NCBI RefSeq assembly: GCF_009935905.1
Contig: NZ_PREX01000026.1
Location: forward strand, 1 to 33,305
Length of the DNA stretch: 33,305 bases
Direction of reading: 5' to 3'
Source: Alkalibacterium sp. MB6
GTDB lineage: Bacteria; Bacillota; Bacilli; Lactobacillales; Carnobacteriaceae_A
Part shown: piece by piece, positions 8,388 through 17,044 of the stretch
Layout of the letters: each line of letters opens with the position of its first letter
How positions within the stretch are numbered: the first letter of the stretch is position 1
The notes under the pieces: generated by a model
The model's input: only the letters and a program-made list of their open reading frames with translations
Database searches by the model: none
What the model was told of the DNA's origin: nothing
Position numbers and translations under genes: made by a program

Positions 8388-9009
8388 TAAATCCATTCTT
8401 TTTACTGTATCGGTAAATAAAGATAAACGCCCCTTCGACTAATAGGAAAAACACTAAGAAGCAGTACATAAAAAACTCTTGAGGTAGAGCCAAAATAATA
8501 GGGTCCGTTGCCGGGTTAAATATCCAATATTCATTATTGAAAAACAATTGATGAAATACAACAAACATCCGATCAAAATTAATAGCCAACAAGGTCAAGA
8601 AAACTGGCGGCACTAAAGCAGCGATAAAAAATGGCCTTTCCAGTTGCCATAGTTTTCTGTTTCGTTTTAAATAACGGCTATAAATGACTGACCCTATTGC
8701 TGAAAGAATAAGGATGCCGTAATTAATATAAAACAAAATCTTTACTTCCCACATATGAAACGCTCCATTTACAGAACTGGGGAAATCCGGCATAGTCAAT
8801 TCGGTTACCCACGGCGCGTGTAAATAATGGAGTAAGGCATAATAATTTCTAGCAATCGTTCCGTGTGACATCCCTAATAGTTCAGGTAAATCATGAACCA
8901 AGACACTGAAATGGTATATCGGAGTAAACAGGATAACGAAGGCGATGCTGGCTGTGATAATCAGCAAAACTAGGCTAGCTATGCCGCCAATTGATTTTAA
9001 TCGGAGCAT
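8383..9009 (-). CDS. TIGR01906 / DUF1461 integral membrane protein
   Basis: A 208-residue protein with four to five predicted membrane segments (about 6-28, 92-112, 127-144 and 177-198). The family signature is the run VVFHQLFFNNEYWIFNP, followed by DPIILALPQEFF, at residues 150-180. This family is largely confined to Lactobacillales and relatives, and its function is unknown. The ATG at 9009 has GGAGG six bases upstream; an alternative start at 9045 inside the previous gene has no such site. It starts 1 bp after the HAD phosphatase stop codon, so translation is probably coupled. Confidence 0.88.
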   Translation of the reverse strand: MLRLKSIGGIASLVLLIITASIAFVILFTPIYHFSVLVHDLPELLGMSHGTIARNYYALLHYLHAPWVTELTMPDFPSSVNGAFHMWEVKILFYINYGILILSAIGSVIYSRYLKRNRKLWQLERPFFIAALVPPVFLTLLAINFDRMFVVFHQLFFNNEYWIFNPATDPIILALPQEFFMYCFLVFFLLVEGAFIFIYRYSKKNGFK

Positions 9010-9010
9010 A

Positions 9011-9772
9011 TTAGACCTCCCAATCATCCAAGGTATCAACAACATATGTCGGCTGTTCGGCCAACGTGACTAAATCATCTTTTGATGTGAAGCCAGTTAA
9101 AACAAGCAGTGTATCGATGCCGTTATTTAGCCCGGCCAGTATATCGGTCTCATAGTTATCGCCAACCATTAAGACCTCTTCTTTGGCTAAATTAACTTTA
9201 GTAACAGCTGCATCCATCATGATTTTTTCAGGCTTACCAATAAATATCGGTGGTGTTTTTGTAGCTGTTTCAATTAAAGCGATGAGCGAACCAGCACCGG
9301 GAGTCAGGCCTCTTTCAGTGGGCAAGTTAGTATCTTTGTTCGTTCCAATAAAGGTTGCCCCTTTTTGAATGGCTAACACAGCTTTAGTTAATTTTTCGTA
9401 TGTCAACTCTCTGTCTAATCCAACAACAACGTGATCAGGATCTTCTTCAACTAATTCAAAGCCGGCTAGTGTTAATGCTTCAGCCAGACCTTTCTCACCA
9501 ACAAGAAAAACACGAGTGCCTTCAAGAGTTTTTAAATAATCCGCAGTTGCTAATGAACTGGTGTAGATATCTTTAAAGTCAGCAGGTATATCAAATTGCT
9601 TATTCAGTTTACGTGCAACATCTTCCGGGCTGCTCGTTGAGTTATTCGTCACAAATAAATGCGGTAATCCTTTTTCTTTTAAGCGACGAATAAACGGAGC
9701 AGCCTCCTTTATGGGTGCTTGTCCTTTATACATCGTTCCGTCTAAATCAATCAAGTAACCTTTATAAACCAT
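9011..9772 (-). CDS. HAD-superfamily phosphatase, NagD/YutF type (TIGR01457)
   Basis: A 253-residue HAD hydrolase of the NagD-like subgroup. The nucleophile motif DLDGTMYKG is at residues 9-17, motif II is VTNNST around residue 41, the substrate lysine lies in the FIGKPEKIMMDAA segment, and the acidic motif MVGDNYETDI is near residue 200. The family dephosphorylates small phosphorylated metabolites; the substrate is not known here. It belongs to the leftward operon yunD-yutD-this gene-TIGR01906, with a 15 bp gap from yutD and a GGAGGATAACC site before its ATG. Confidence 0.92.
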   Translation of the reverse strand: MVYKGYLIDLDGTMYKGQAPIKEAAPFIRRLKEKGLPHLFVTNNSTSSPEDVARKLNKQFDIPADFKDIYTSSLATADYLKTLEGTRVFLVGEKGLAEALTLAGFELVEEDPDHVVVGLDRELTYEKLTKAVLAIQKGATFIGTNKDTNLPTERGLTPGAGSLIALIETATKTPPIFIGKPEKIMMDAAVTKVNLAKEEVLMVGDNYETDILAGLNNGIDTLLVLTGFTSKDDLVTLAEQPTYVVDTLDDWEV

Positions 9773-9787
9773 GGTTATCCTCCTGCA

Positions 9788-10507
9788 CTAGTCTATTGTT
9801 TTTCTAACCTGGAAGCGAGTCTTCCCTTTTTCATTTTTCACATGTTTAACAGATTCTGTCTTCCTATCGTCTTCTTTTTTTGTATTTTTAACATTAGTCA
9901 GCTGATCTTGCCTATTCTTTTTAACAAAGGATCGCTTATCGTCTCTTCCCTTTAAAGGACGCCTGTCTTGTCTATTTGAGGAAGCCGGCTTTCTCTTTTT
10001 AGGTTGTGGTCGATTTTTATTTTTCTCCGTCTTGGATTTAGTCTCTTTCGATTGATAACTGTCATCTTTTTCATAGGTTTGTCTGTTTTGTTTGTTCTTG
10101 TTTGGTTCCAGATTCTCTAAAACAAAATACGCGCAACCAAAACTACAATATTCACTCAAGTAATCTTCTAGACTCGAAATCCGCATATCGATAGGTGCTT
10201 TTCTATCATTATCATGATAAAACCCTCTTAAGCGTAATTTACCGTAAGACATATCCCCTACGATGAAATCATATTTTTCAAGAAAATCACTGTATCTTTC
10301 TTCTAACAGTTCTAAATCAAGTGCTTCTCTATAGTTTTCTTTAATTTTATATTTCTCTTCCTTTATTAAAAGGGTATCGGTATTCAATCTTCTAATCACT
10401 TTAGTCTCTTCTTTTAATACAGCATCGAGCGCTTTTGAAGAATCAGTTATCATTGATTCTGCCGGAACAGTCTCTTCGACTGTCTTTTTACTTGTTTGCT
10501 CAGACAT
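9788..10507 (-). CDS. yutD: YutD-family protein with long basic tail
   Basis: A 239-residue protein. The YutD (DUF1027) domain covers about residues 48-132, with KYDFIVGDMSYGKLRLRGFY, then DYLSEYCSFGCAYFVLENL. Beyond residue 135 the chain is a low-complexity, strongly basic tail of Lys, Arg, Gln and Asn (such as PQPKKRKPASSNRQDRRP), which suggests nucleic-acid binding or disorder. The N-terminal 45 residues are acidic and variable. The function of YutD is not established. It sits between the yunD-like gene and the HAD phosphatase with 15 bp gaps on each side, a conserved order in lactic acid bacteria. Confidence 0.88.
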   Translation of the reverse strand: MSEQTSKKTVEETVPAESMITDSSKALDAVLKEETKVIRRLNTDTLLIKEEKYKIKENYREALDLELLEERYSDFLEKYDFIVGDMSYGKLRLRGFYHDNDRKAPIDMRISSLEDYLSEYCSFGCAYFVLENLEPNKNKQNRQTYEKDDSYQSKETKSKTEKNKNRPQPKKRKPASSNRQDRRPLKGRDDKRSFVKKNRQDQLTNVKNTKKEDDRKTESVKHVKNEKGKTRFQVRKTID

Positions 10508-10522
10508 GTTTTCTTTCCTTTC

Positions 10523-11902
10523 CTATTTAGAAACTGGATAGGTTTCTTTTAAATAATCGCCCATTATAGTTCGTAGAAATTTAGATGAGCGTAGGGTATT
10601 TTTTCCTTTTTGAGCTATGACTGGGAAGAATGGAACATATAAAAAGTAGTCGACTGTCGTCACGGTATAGGTTTGCTTACTGTTTACCGGTAAGCCATTT
10701 ATTAATATGCCGTCTTTAGATAGGTCTATTCCATTATAACAAATGTCTCCAAATACTTTCCCACGAAAACCAAAGCCAGCTACTGGTAAACTTCTTAATC
10801 GTTCTCGTTGGTATTCCATTGATTCAATTAGTTGGATTAGATCTCTTCCTTTTAACGATACGGTTAATAATCTCATAGGATGTGGCAAACACTCATGTAC
10901 ATCTTTCTTTGATACACGGCCGCGTCTTAAAGGTTTTAGAAACAATCCTGCATTTAATATGGCAATGTCATCCTTTGTTTCTTCTTTAATGGCTTTCAAA
11001 GTCGTCGTCACTATATTTGTCTCTTTATCCCAATCAATCGTTAAGGGATAATCCAGTTCGCATATAATCTCTTCTTCAAGAAGGCATTGCCCAGCCTCAG
11101 CGTAGCGATTGATAGTCTCTTCTTCATGTAAAACAGGTGGTAAATCTCTTTTGGCATCATAAACTGTTGCTGTGGATGAAAAGTGATAAGGCCCTTCAAT
11201 CGTCGTCACTACTTTACCGATATGTCTGCCAAATTTGCCTGCACCAGCAACTAAGGTCTGATTAACTCTTTCCCCTTCAGGCAACAAATGGTGGGTGTGT
11301 CCACCTAAAATAACTGCTATTTCAGGAAAGCACTCGGCAATAGTTACATCAGTTTGTAAACCTAAATGACTAAGCAATATAAACATATCGACTGACTCTC
11401 GGTAACGATTAATTAATCGTTTAATGGCTACTACAGGTTCCTCAATGTGCCAGCCGAGTAAGTCATAACTGGTGGGTAAGGGTATCGTACAAGCAATGAC
11501 TCCAATTTTATACCCTTTATTAGTAGTATAACATTTAAATTCATCGGCCCAATGTGGTCGTTTATTCGTCTGCTTGTCTTTGATGTTTGAAACGATAACA
11601 GAATAATCAGCTTCATCATATAAGCGATTGAGCTCTTTTTTTGTATTGCCAATGCCTTCATTATTGCCTATCGTCACAGCATCATAAGAGGCTTCATTCA
11701 GTAATGAGGATATAAACAATCCATTTGTTGCTTCAGTCAACGAATGGATCCGGTCTCCTGCATCGCCACTGTCGAAAATTAAAACGGATTCTCCCGTTTC
11801 TTCGGACCTTTTTCTCTGATTACTCAATTCTCGAGCAATTCTTGGCCAGTATGTTAAGTGGGAATGCATATCATTGGTGTGAAAAATCGTTAGTTTTTCC
11901 AA
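10523..11902 (-). CDS. yunD: YunD-type metallophosphoesterase / 5'-nucleotidase
   Basis: A 459-residue cytoplasmic protein with no signal peptide. The N-terminal metallophosphatase domain shows HTNDMHSH (residues 8-15), then FDSGDAGD, IGNNEGIG (the Asn variant of GNHE found in YunD proteins) and GGHTHH. The C-terminal half is the 5'-nucleotidase substrate domain. The family removes phosphate from nucleotides or related esters; the true substrate is unknown. The start is a TTG at 11902 with GGAGG seven bases upstream, and a TATAAT box (11923-11918) just before it. It is the first gene of the four-gene leftward operon. Confidence 0.87.
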   Translation of the reverse strand: MEKLTIFHTNDMHSHLTYWPRIARELSNQRKRSEETGESVLIFDSGDAGDRIHSLTEATNGLFISSLLNEASYDAVTIGNNEGIGNTKKELNRLYDEADYSVIVSNIKDKQTNKRPHWADEFKCYTTNKGYKIGVIACTIPLPTSYDLLGWHIEEPVVAIKRLINRYRESVDMFILLSHLGLQTDVTIAECFPEIAVILGGHTHHLLPEGERVNQTLVAGAGKFGRHIGKVVTTIEGPYHFSSTATVYDAKRDLPPVLHEEETINRYAEAGQCLLEEEIICELDYPLTIDWDKETNIVTTTLKAIKEETKDDIAILNAGLFLKPLRRGRVSKKDVHECLPHPMRLLTVSLKGRDLIQLIESMEYQRERLRSLPVAGFGFRGKVFGDICYNGIDLSKDGILINGLPVNSKQTYTVTTVDYFLYVPFFPVIAQKGKNTLRSSKFLRTIMGDYLKETYPVSK

Positions 11903-11986
11903 ATTAAGACCTCCAACATTATACTAACACATTTTACTCATCGTCTGTTTAAGAAATGATGTAAAATGGAACTATCTTTTTCCCTA

Positions 11987-13531
11987 TTACATTAACGGAG
12001 CAAAGAGCCTTAAGAGACTTTTAACTAGTCGCACGGGCAAAGAATAGGATAGATCTTCTTCTGTCATTTCTTCACTCATCTTAATCGTCTCATTTATATC
12101 AGTTTCAATCTCTTTTAATACTCGATTACCGTATAAGAGGACGCCGTTTTCAAAATGTAAATAGAGACTTCTGTAATCAAAATTAATCGTTCCCACAACA
12201 GCCACTTCGCCATCAGCTAAAACCGTTTTGGCATGCATGAATCCTTTAGTGTATTCATAAATCTGAACACCTGCATCGACCAACTCATTATAATAAGACC
12301 GTGTGGTTACATGAACTAAGTACTTATCCCATTGTTTTGGCGTAACGATTCTGATCTTCACGCCACTTTCAGCAGCTAAAATGAGTGCCGTCTCGAGATT
12401 TTCATCCAAAATTAAATAAGGTGTGTAGATATCTATCGACTCTTTAGCTGCGTATATCAATTTAATAAGGACGTTCTCTCCAATATTTTCTGTATCTGTT
12501 GGACTATCTGAAAACGGCTGAACATAACCGGCGGCACTATTCTCTAGGTAATTCTCAATAACAGGCGGAAGCAAGCGTCTAATGGCTTCATCAGATAAAT
12601 GGTCATCCATTGTTTGCCAAAGTTGAAGGAAAATCAACGTTAAACCCCAGGCGCCTTTCCCACTCATTTTAATGCCATTGTCTTTCCAATGTCCAAAACG
12701 ATTAATCTCGTTAATGTATTCATCTGATATATTCATCCCACCAGTAAATGCAGTTACTCCATCAATGGATAACACCTTCCTATGGTCTCGGTTATTTTGA
12801 GATGATGTCAACACAGGGTGAAACGGATTATATATTCTGCAATCAATCCCTTTGTCTATTAAGCGTTGCTTCGTATTAGGGTCTAGTTTAGTGAAACTGC
12901 CGATATCATCGTACATCACTCTAACTTCAACCCCTTCCTTTGCTTTCCTTTCCATAACCTCCAGCATCTGGTCCCACATGGTGCCATCTGCAACAATAAA
13001 AAACTCGAAAAAGATGTACCGTTTAGCTCTTCTCATTTCGTCTAGCATCGCTTCAAAATACGTTTCGCCAATGGCATAGTAAGTCACGTCCGTTTGATCA
13101 TAAACAGGAAAACCTGCAGTATGAGTTAAGTAATGCATTAAGCGACCCTGTTCCGGATGAGCGTTCTTAGCTTCTTCTAAAACAGTGAAGTCATCTAGTA
13201 AATACGAACGATGTAAAGCATAAATAGTTTCCAATTTACGTTGGAGTTTTTTTGTCTGTGTTTGTCTATTAAATATAATATAAAATAGCGTGCCGTATAT
13301 GGGGAAAATTAACACTTGTAATATCCACGTGATTTTATACGCTTCTTTCCCTTTTTTCCAAACCACATGTAAGGCCACACCTATAGACAATAGAGTAAAG
13401 ATTGTCTCCCAAACTAAAGATGTTGCAATGGATTGGTTGACAATTAAGCCGATAATCGCGAATTGAATCAAAATCAGCAACGCTAATAACACACGTCTTT
13501 TAAACAGAATCATCGTCCATTTCTTTATCAT
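11987..13531 (-). CDS. cls: Cardiolipin synthase
   Basis: A membrane enzyme that joins two phosphatidylglycerols into cardiolipin and glycerol. The protein has 514 residues. Two N-terminal membrane helices (about 12-32 and 38-58) and a third hydrophobic stretch (68-87) precede the two phospholipase D domains. HKD motif 1 is complete (H250, K252, D257, within DHRKVLSIDG) and motif 2 is complete (H433, K435, D440, within MHAKTVLADG). The ATG has GGGAGG upstream. It is a single gene, transcribed leftwards and divergent from rnhA. Confidence 0.95.
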   Translation of the reverse strand: MIKKWTMILFKRRVLLALLILIQFAIIGLIVNQSIATSLVWETIFTLLSIGVALHVVWKKGKEAYKITWILQVLIFPIYGTLFYIIFNRQTQTKKLQRKLETIYALHRSYLLDDFTVLEEAKNAHPEQGRLMHYLTHTAGFPVYDQTDVTYYAIGETYFEAMLDEMRRAKRYIFFEFFIVADGTMWDQMLEVMERKAKEGVEVRVMYDDIGSFTKLDPNTKQRLIDKGIDCRIYNPFHPVLTSSQNNRDHRKVLSIDGVTAFTGGMNISDEYINEINRFGHWKDNGIKMSGKGAWGLTLIFLQLWQTMDDHLSDEAIRRLLPPVIENYLENSAAGYVQPFSDSPTDTENIGENVLIKLIYAAKESIDIYTPYLILDENLETALILAAESGVKIRIVTPKQWDKYLVHVTTRSYYNELVDAGVQIYEYTKGFMHAKTVLADGEVAVVGTINFDYRSLYLHFENGVLLYGNRVLKEIETDINETIKMSEEMTEEDLSYSLPVRLVKSLLRLFAPLM

Positions 13532-13650
13532 ATCTTAACCTCCCTGTACTCCTTCTAGTATGCCGTTTTTCACTCTATTTGTCACTAGAGCATGACGTAT
13601 TCAGTAGGATTAATTAAGTCAAAGAGAGGTCACTTGGCTAATCAAGCCAT

Positions 13651-13679
13651 TTGACAAGTCGCCCGTTCTCCCATAAAGT
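13651..13679 (+). promoter_or_regulatory. Promoter of the RNase HI gene
   Basis: TTGACA (13651-13656) and TAAAGT (13674-13679) are separated by 17 bp and lie 35 bp before the rnhA start. Confidence 0.6.
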
Positions 13680-13714
13680 AGTTACCATACTTACATAAAT
13701 AATGAGGAGATTTT

Positions 13715-14311
13715 ATGAGCAAAAAATACTACGCAGTAAAAAAAGGCAGAACACCCGGTGTTTACACGACTTGGACTGATGCTCAAAAACAAATCAGCGG
13801 TTATTCAAATGCCGAATTTAAATCCTTTCAAAGTCAAGAGGAAGCAAACGCATTTCTTGATGACTCAAACGTTAAAAAACCAGTCAAAGACGATCAGACA
13901 CTCATCGCCTATGTTGATGGCTCGTTTGATAAACTTAGCGCTCGCTATAGTTATGGTGTAGTTTTAGTCAAAGATTCACAAGTTATTGATGAATTGAGTA
14001 ATGCTGCGGATGACCCGATATACGCTGAAAGTTTTCAAATTGCTGGGGAATGTTTTGGGGCTTTAAATGCTATAAAATGGGCGATCGACCATCACTACGA
14101 TTCAATTGTCATTTACTATGACTATCTTGGCATCGAAATGTGGGCGACTGGCCAATGGAAAGCCAATAAGAAAGTATCCCAAGATTATGTCGCCTATTAC
14201 AACACATTCGCTAAGCACATTGCTATTCGTTTCATTAAAGTGAAAGCTCATTCGGGTGTGTTATATAATGAACGTGCTGATGAATTAGCTAAACAAGCTC
14301 TAAAAAAATAA
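13715..14311 (+). CDS. rnhA: Ribonuclease HI with N-terminal viroplasmin-type domain
   Basis: Cuts the RNA strand of RNA-DNA hybrids. The protein has 198 residues. Residues 4-48 form the viroplasmin-like hybrid-binding domain (KYYAVKKGRTPGVYTTW), as in eukaryotic RNase H1. The catalytic domain runs from about residue 62 with carboxylates D68 (YVDGSF), E112 (IAGECF), D136 (YYDYLG) and D189 (ERADELA), and the general base H179 (VKAHSG). All catalytic positions are present. It has its own promoter, a GAGGAG site and a shared downstream terminator. No neighbour suggests a special role. Confidence 0.93.
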   Translation: MSKKYYAVKKGRTPGVYTTWTDAQKQISGYSNAEFKSFQSQEEANAFLDDSNVKKPVKDDQTLIAYVDGSFDKLSARYSYGVVLVKDSQVIDELSNAADDPIYAESFQIAGECFGALNAIKWAIDHHYDSIVIYYDYLGIEMWATGQWKANKKVSQDYVAYYNTFAKHIAIRFIKVKAHSGVLYNERADELAKQALKK

Positions 14312-14330
14312 TCAGGTCATTACCCTGAAC

Positions 14331-14373
14331 AAAAAAGCTCCCGCTATCCTCAAAAGAGGTGCGGAAGCTTTTA
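14331..14373. terminator. Bidirectional terminator
   Basis: The arms AAAAAAGCTCCCGC and GCGGAAGCTTTT pair with one mismatch around an inner hairpin CCTC-AAAA-GAGG. It lies between the convergent rnhA and aldo/keto reductase genes. Confidence 0.8.
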
Positions 14374-14375
14374 AC

Positions 14376-15182
14376 TTATAACTGATCAATCTGTCGCATA
14401 TGTTCTTCTGATAATAAGAAATCTTGACTTTCCAAGTTTGCTTTTTGGTTTTCAGGATTATGTGACTTCGGAATAACGATGATACCGCGTTGTGTTTGGT
14501 AACGTAAGATGACTTGCGCCCAGTTTTTCCCATAGCTCTCACCAATTTTTGACAACACATCTTGGTGTTCATCGCTAACTTTCATTGGCCCCCATGCTTG
14601 AGGACGGATATCTTCTTTCAGTAAATACTTGACTAGGTCATTGTTCCAACCTGAAGAATTAGACTCTATTTGATTAATTGCTGGTTTAATAGTTGCATAT
14701 TGCTCTAGTTTTTTTATATCAGAAATGGTGAAGTTTGAAACCCCAATTGATTTAATCTTTCCTTTGCCTACATATTCTTCCAATACTTCCCAGGCGCCTT
14801 TTTGTTTTTCTTCATCATCTATCGGTCTGTGGAGTAAGTATAAATCAATGTAGTCAGTCTGCAGATTAGTTAAGCTCTGCTCGATCGTTTGTCTAACCGT
14901 TTCTTTATCTTTCACGTATTCATCCGTATTTGGAATTTTAGTTGTTAAGAAGAAGTCTTCTCTAGCTATGCCACTATCTTTAACCGTCTCTCCCACACCT
15001 GCTTCATTTCTGTAAGAAATAGCGGTGTCGATTAGTCGGTAACCCATATTTATAGCTGAGATTAAAGCAGAAAAATCTCCATTTAATTCGCCATTATAGT
15101 CGTTATTTTCTTTCCCATACGTATTCGTTCCTGTTCCTAAATAGGGTATAGATAGACCATTATTTAAACGTACTTTTTCCAT
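14376..15182 (-). CDS. Aldo/keto reductase
   Basis: A 268-residue NADPH-dependent oxidoreductase with the (beta/alpha)8 fold. The catalytic tetrad is visible: D52 and Y57 in DTAISYRNE, K82 in TTKIPN and H118 in LYLLHRP. Further signatures are GVSNFTISDIKKL and the cofactor segment VIPKSHNPENQKANL near the C-terminus. It reduces aldehydes or ketones to alcohols; the physiological substrate is unknown. It is probably the last gene of a leftward group after the YdbC-like gene (gap 52 bp). It looks intact. Confidence 0.92.
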   Translation of the reverse strand: MEKVRLNNGLSIPYLGTGTNTYGKENNDYNGELNGDFSALISAINMGYRLIDTAISYRNEAGVGETVKDSGIAREDFFLTTKIPNTDEYVKDKETVRQTIEQSLTNLQTDYIDLYLLHRPIDDEEKQKGAWEVLEEYVGKGKIKSIGVSNFTISDIKKLEQYATIKPAINQIESNSSGWNNDLVKYLLKEDIRPQAWGPMKVSDEHQDVLSKIGESYGKNWAQVILRYQTQRGIIVIPKSHNPENQKANLESQDFLLSEEHMRQIDQL

Positions 15183-15234
15183 GTAATCTCTCCTAGATTT
15201 ATTTTTATAATATGATTAAAGAAATAGGGTATTC

Positions 15235-15465
15235 TTACATCATGCCTAAATCCAGTTCCATCAGACTCTTTTTTAATGATACCATTTCCTCGTTTGATAG
15301 GGTAATCCCTTTACCCATTTTTTTGTGATCAGGACTCCAATCTCTAATATCAAACTTCGGTGTCTGATTATTCCAACTAACTAAATTCAGTTCTTTTCGC
15401 CAACCTCTTGATGATTCTCCAAGCACAGCAATGTGTTCTATTACTTCAAATGAAAATTTATCCAT
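15235..15465 (-). CDS. YdbC/PC4-family single-strand nucleic-acid-binding protein
   Basis: A 75-residue protein starting at ATG 15465, which follows an AAAGGGGG site. An open frame extends upstream to 15525, but that part reads through the end of the hisJ remnant and has no ribosome site. The sequence, from FSFEVIEHIAVLGESSRGW through KELNLVSWNNQTPKFDIRDW, matches the YdbC-type PC4-like fold, which binds single-stranded DNA or RNA as a dimer. Its start overlaps the last codons of the out-of-frame hisJ end, so it was originally cotranslated with that gene. The family call is fairly confident; the cellular role is unknown. Confidence 0.82.
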   Translation of the reverse strand: MDKFSFEVIEHIAVLGESSRGWRKELNLVSWNNQTPKFDIRDWSPDHKKMGKGITLSNEEMVSLKKSLMELDLGMM

Positions 15466-16130
15466 GACTAAGCCCCCTTTCAAAATAGCGCCCCACTTCA
15501 CTGGGATGATGAGCGTCGGATCCATATGACAAAGGGATACCCAAAGCCATTGCTTCTAAAACGATAGATTCAGACGGGTAAACGTCTTGATAATAGGGTT
15601 TATCCAAACCTGCGAAATTATAATCAAGTGTGTAGTCATTTTCTTTCGCTCTATTCAGAACAGACGTCCTATTAATCGAGTCTGTTTCTTCATATGTTTT
15701 GGACAGTCTCGCGTAGCTTACCTATAAAATCGTCTTTATCATAATCAATGCAATAGTAATTATCTTCAGCTAACTTTAAAAAATGCACGCTCAAAATCGA
15801 ATGAGCTATCGTGTCGGGGTATGCCTTCAAGAACGCCAACGTCTGCTCTTCATAACCTTCAATATAATCAATTTCGAACCCTATGTGAATAGTAATATCA
15901 TGTTTATATCTTTCTTTCAATTCTTTGGCTTTATTTAGATATAATTCCACACCTTCTTCTTTAATCGAACTGTTTTGTTCTGGTGTGGGGTCTGTTATAG
16001 GTAATGGGGCATGTTCTGTAAAAGTTAACTGCTTCAAGCCTTTTTCGATTGCTGTTTTGATATAGTCTTCCATTTTTTTATTTGTTCCGTGTGGGCAAAA
16101 CGGAGTGTGGACGTGATTATCTGAAAACAT
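15458..16130 (-). pseudogene. hisJ: Histidinol-phosphatase HisJ/HisK (PHP family), internal deletion and frameshift
   Basis: Normally removes phosphate from histidinol phosphate in histidine synthesis. The first open part (16130 to 15690, 146 aa) has the PHP metal motifs DNHVHTPFCPHG, FTEHAP, GFEIDYI and LSVHFL. It stops at TGA 15692-15690. The C-terminus continues in another frame from about 15697 to 15458 (79 aa) with NFAGLDKPYYQDVYPSES and the metal site YGSDAHHPSEVGRYF. Together they make about 225 residues, against roughly 265-270 for the family. The missing 40-50 residues include the GHxxL histidine segment expected after the junction. Deletion plus frameshift make it almost certainly inactive. 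It lies divergent from hisZ. Confidence 0.87.
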
Positions 16131-16258
16131 AGTATCCCTCTTTAATTAATTTTTAATTTACTTTCGTATTTACTAATTATATTTTAGTCTTTGCTAATCA
16201 GGACTATTTATACATTTATTGTATCAAATCCTAATTAAAATAGAAATGAGGATATGAC

Positions 16259-17044
16259 TTGTTGGATATGTCTACCTTGGAACAATTTGAGTGGGATTCC
16301 CTTTCAGCAGACGATTTAAACATGATGAAACATAGTCATACTTGGCAGGCGGATCATTCGCTCTATTCATTAAGAAGTGATTGGACGGACGCTATCGTTC
16401 GTTACCGAAAAAAGTACAGATTGACAAGTAAGAAAATTGCTTATTCAGGACCTGTTTATATTGAAAAACAGGAAAAAGTACAACCAGGAATGGAAATCTT
16501 TCTAGAAACCATTCAAGATCAGATGAACACTATGAACGACCTCCTGAGTTACAGCACGATCCACCTCAATCTTACCCTTTCAGTAGCTGTCATCAGCCAC
16601 TATTCACTTTTCAAAAAAATGATGTCCTCATCCGAACTAAAAGACACTGAGCTGTTAGCCTACTTAAGTGAACGGAACCTTGACCGCTTACGTGACAGAT
16701 TAGGCTCAAACCATCCAGTTGTACGTTTGATGAGTCAACCCGTCCCAGAACAGCTAACTTATGCTAAAAAGCATTTCCCAGACTTAAACAAACCTATAGA
16801 AGAGATCCAGCGGTGGGAAGACGAATTAACTCGTCATCACATACCCGTGCTCTACAGTGATTTATTTTCCTTACCTACACAATCTTATTATAAAGGTATT
16901 TTTCTACAAGTATATACTCATCAGAGTGTAGAACCTGTTATTACTGGAGGCCAGTATTCCAGCCCGACTAAAGCGTTTGGCATGTCCGTAAATTTATCTG
17001 CTTTACCCCTTCAATCACTCACTACAAAGGAGCATGACGCATGA
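16259..17044 (+). CDS. hisZ: ATP phosphoribosyltransferase regulatory subunit HisZ, N-terminally shortened
   Basis: HisZ is a catalytically dead histidyl-tRNA-synthetase paralogue that forms the ATP-phosphoribosyltransferase complex with short HisG. The protein is 261 residues against about 320 or more in relatives. [14 protein letters not shown] corresponds to the LRPD-T-piAR motif, IAYSGPVYI to the class II strand, and [11 protein letters not shown] with ITGGQY to the C-terminal GGRYD region. The start is TTG 16259 with GAGG seven bases upstream. Codons just before it would read Gly-Tyr-Asp, resembling the GY..tP.lE motif of the family, but stops lie directly upstream. The first 25-40 residues therefore appear lost. 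It overlaps the next gene by 4 bp. Confidence 0.75.
   Translation: MLDMSTLEQFEWDSLSADDLNMMKHSHTWQADHSLYSLRSDWTDAIVRYRKKYRLTSKKIAYSGPVYIEKQEKVQPGMEIFLETIQDQMNTMNDLLSYSTIHLNLTLSVAVISHYSLFKKMMSSSELKDTELLAYLSERNLDRLRDRLGSNHPVVRLMSQPVPEQLTYAKKHFPDLNKPIEEIQRWEDELTRHHIPVLYSDLFSLPTQSYYKGIFLQVYTHQSVEPVITGGQYSSPTKAFGMSVNLSALPLQSLTTKEHDA

Noticed and set aside
970-14334. A 15-base exact match TTACCCTGAACAAAA at 970-984 and 14320-14334, both next to terminators
   Set aside because: A match of this length is expected about once by chance in 33 kb, and the flanking sequences differ.
16131-16258. Possible T-box or leader-peptide attenuator before hisZ
   Set aside because: There is no AGGGTGGNACCGCG-type T-box sequence, no run of histidine codons and too little space for the structure.
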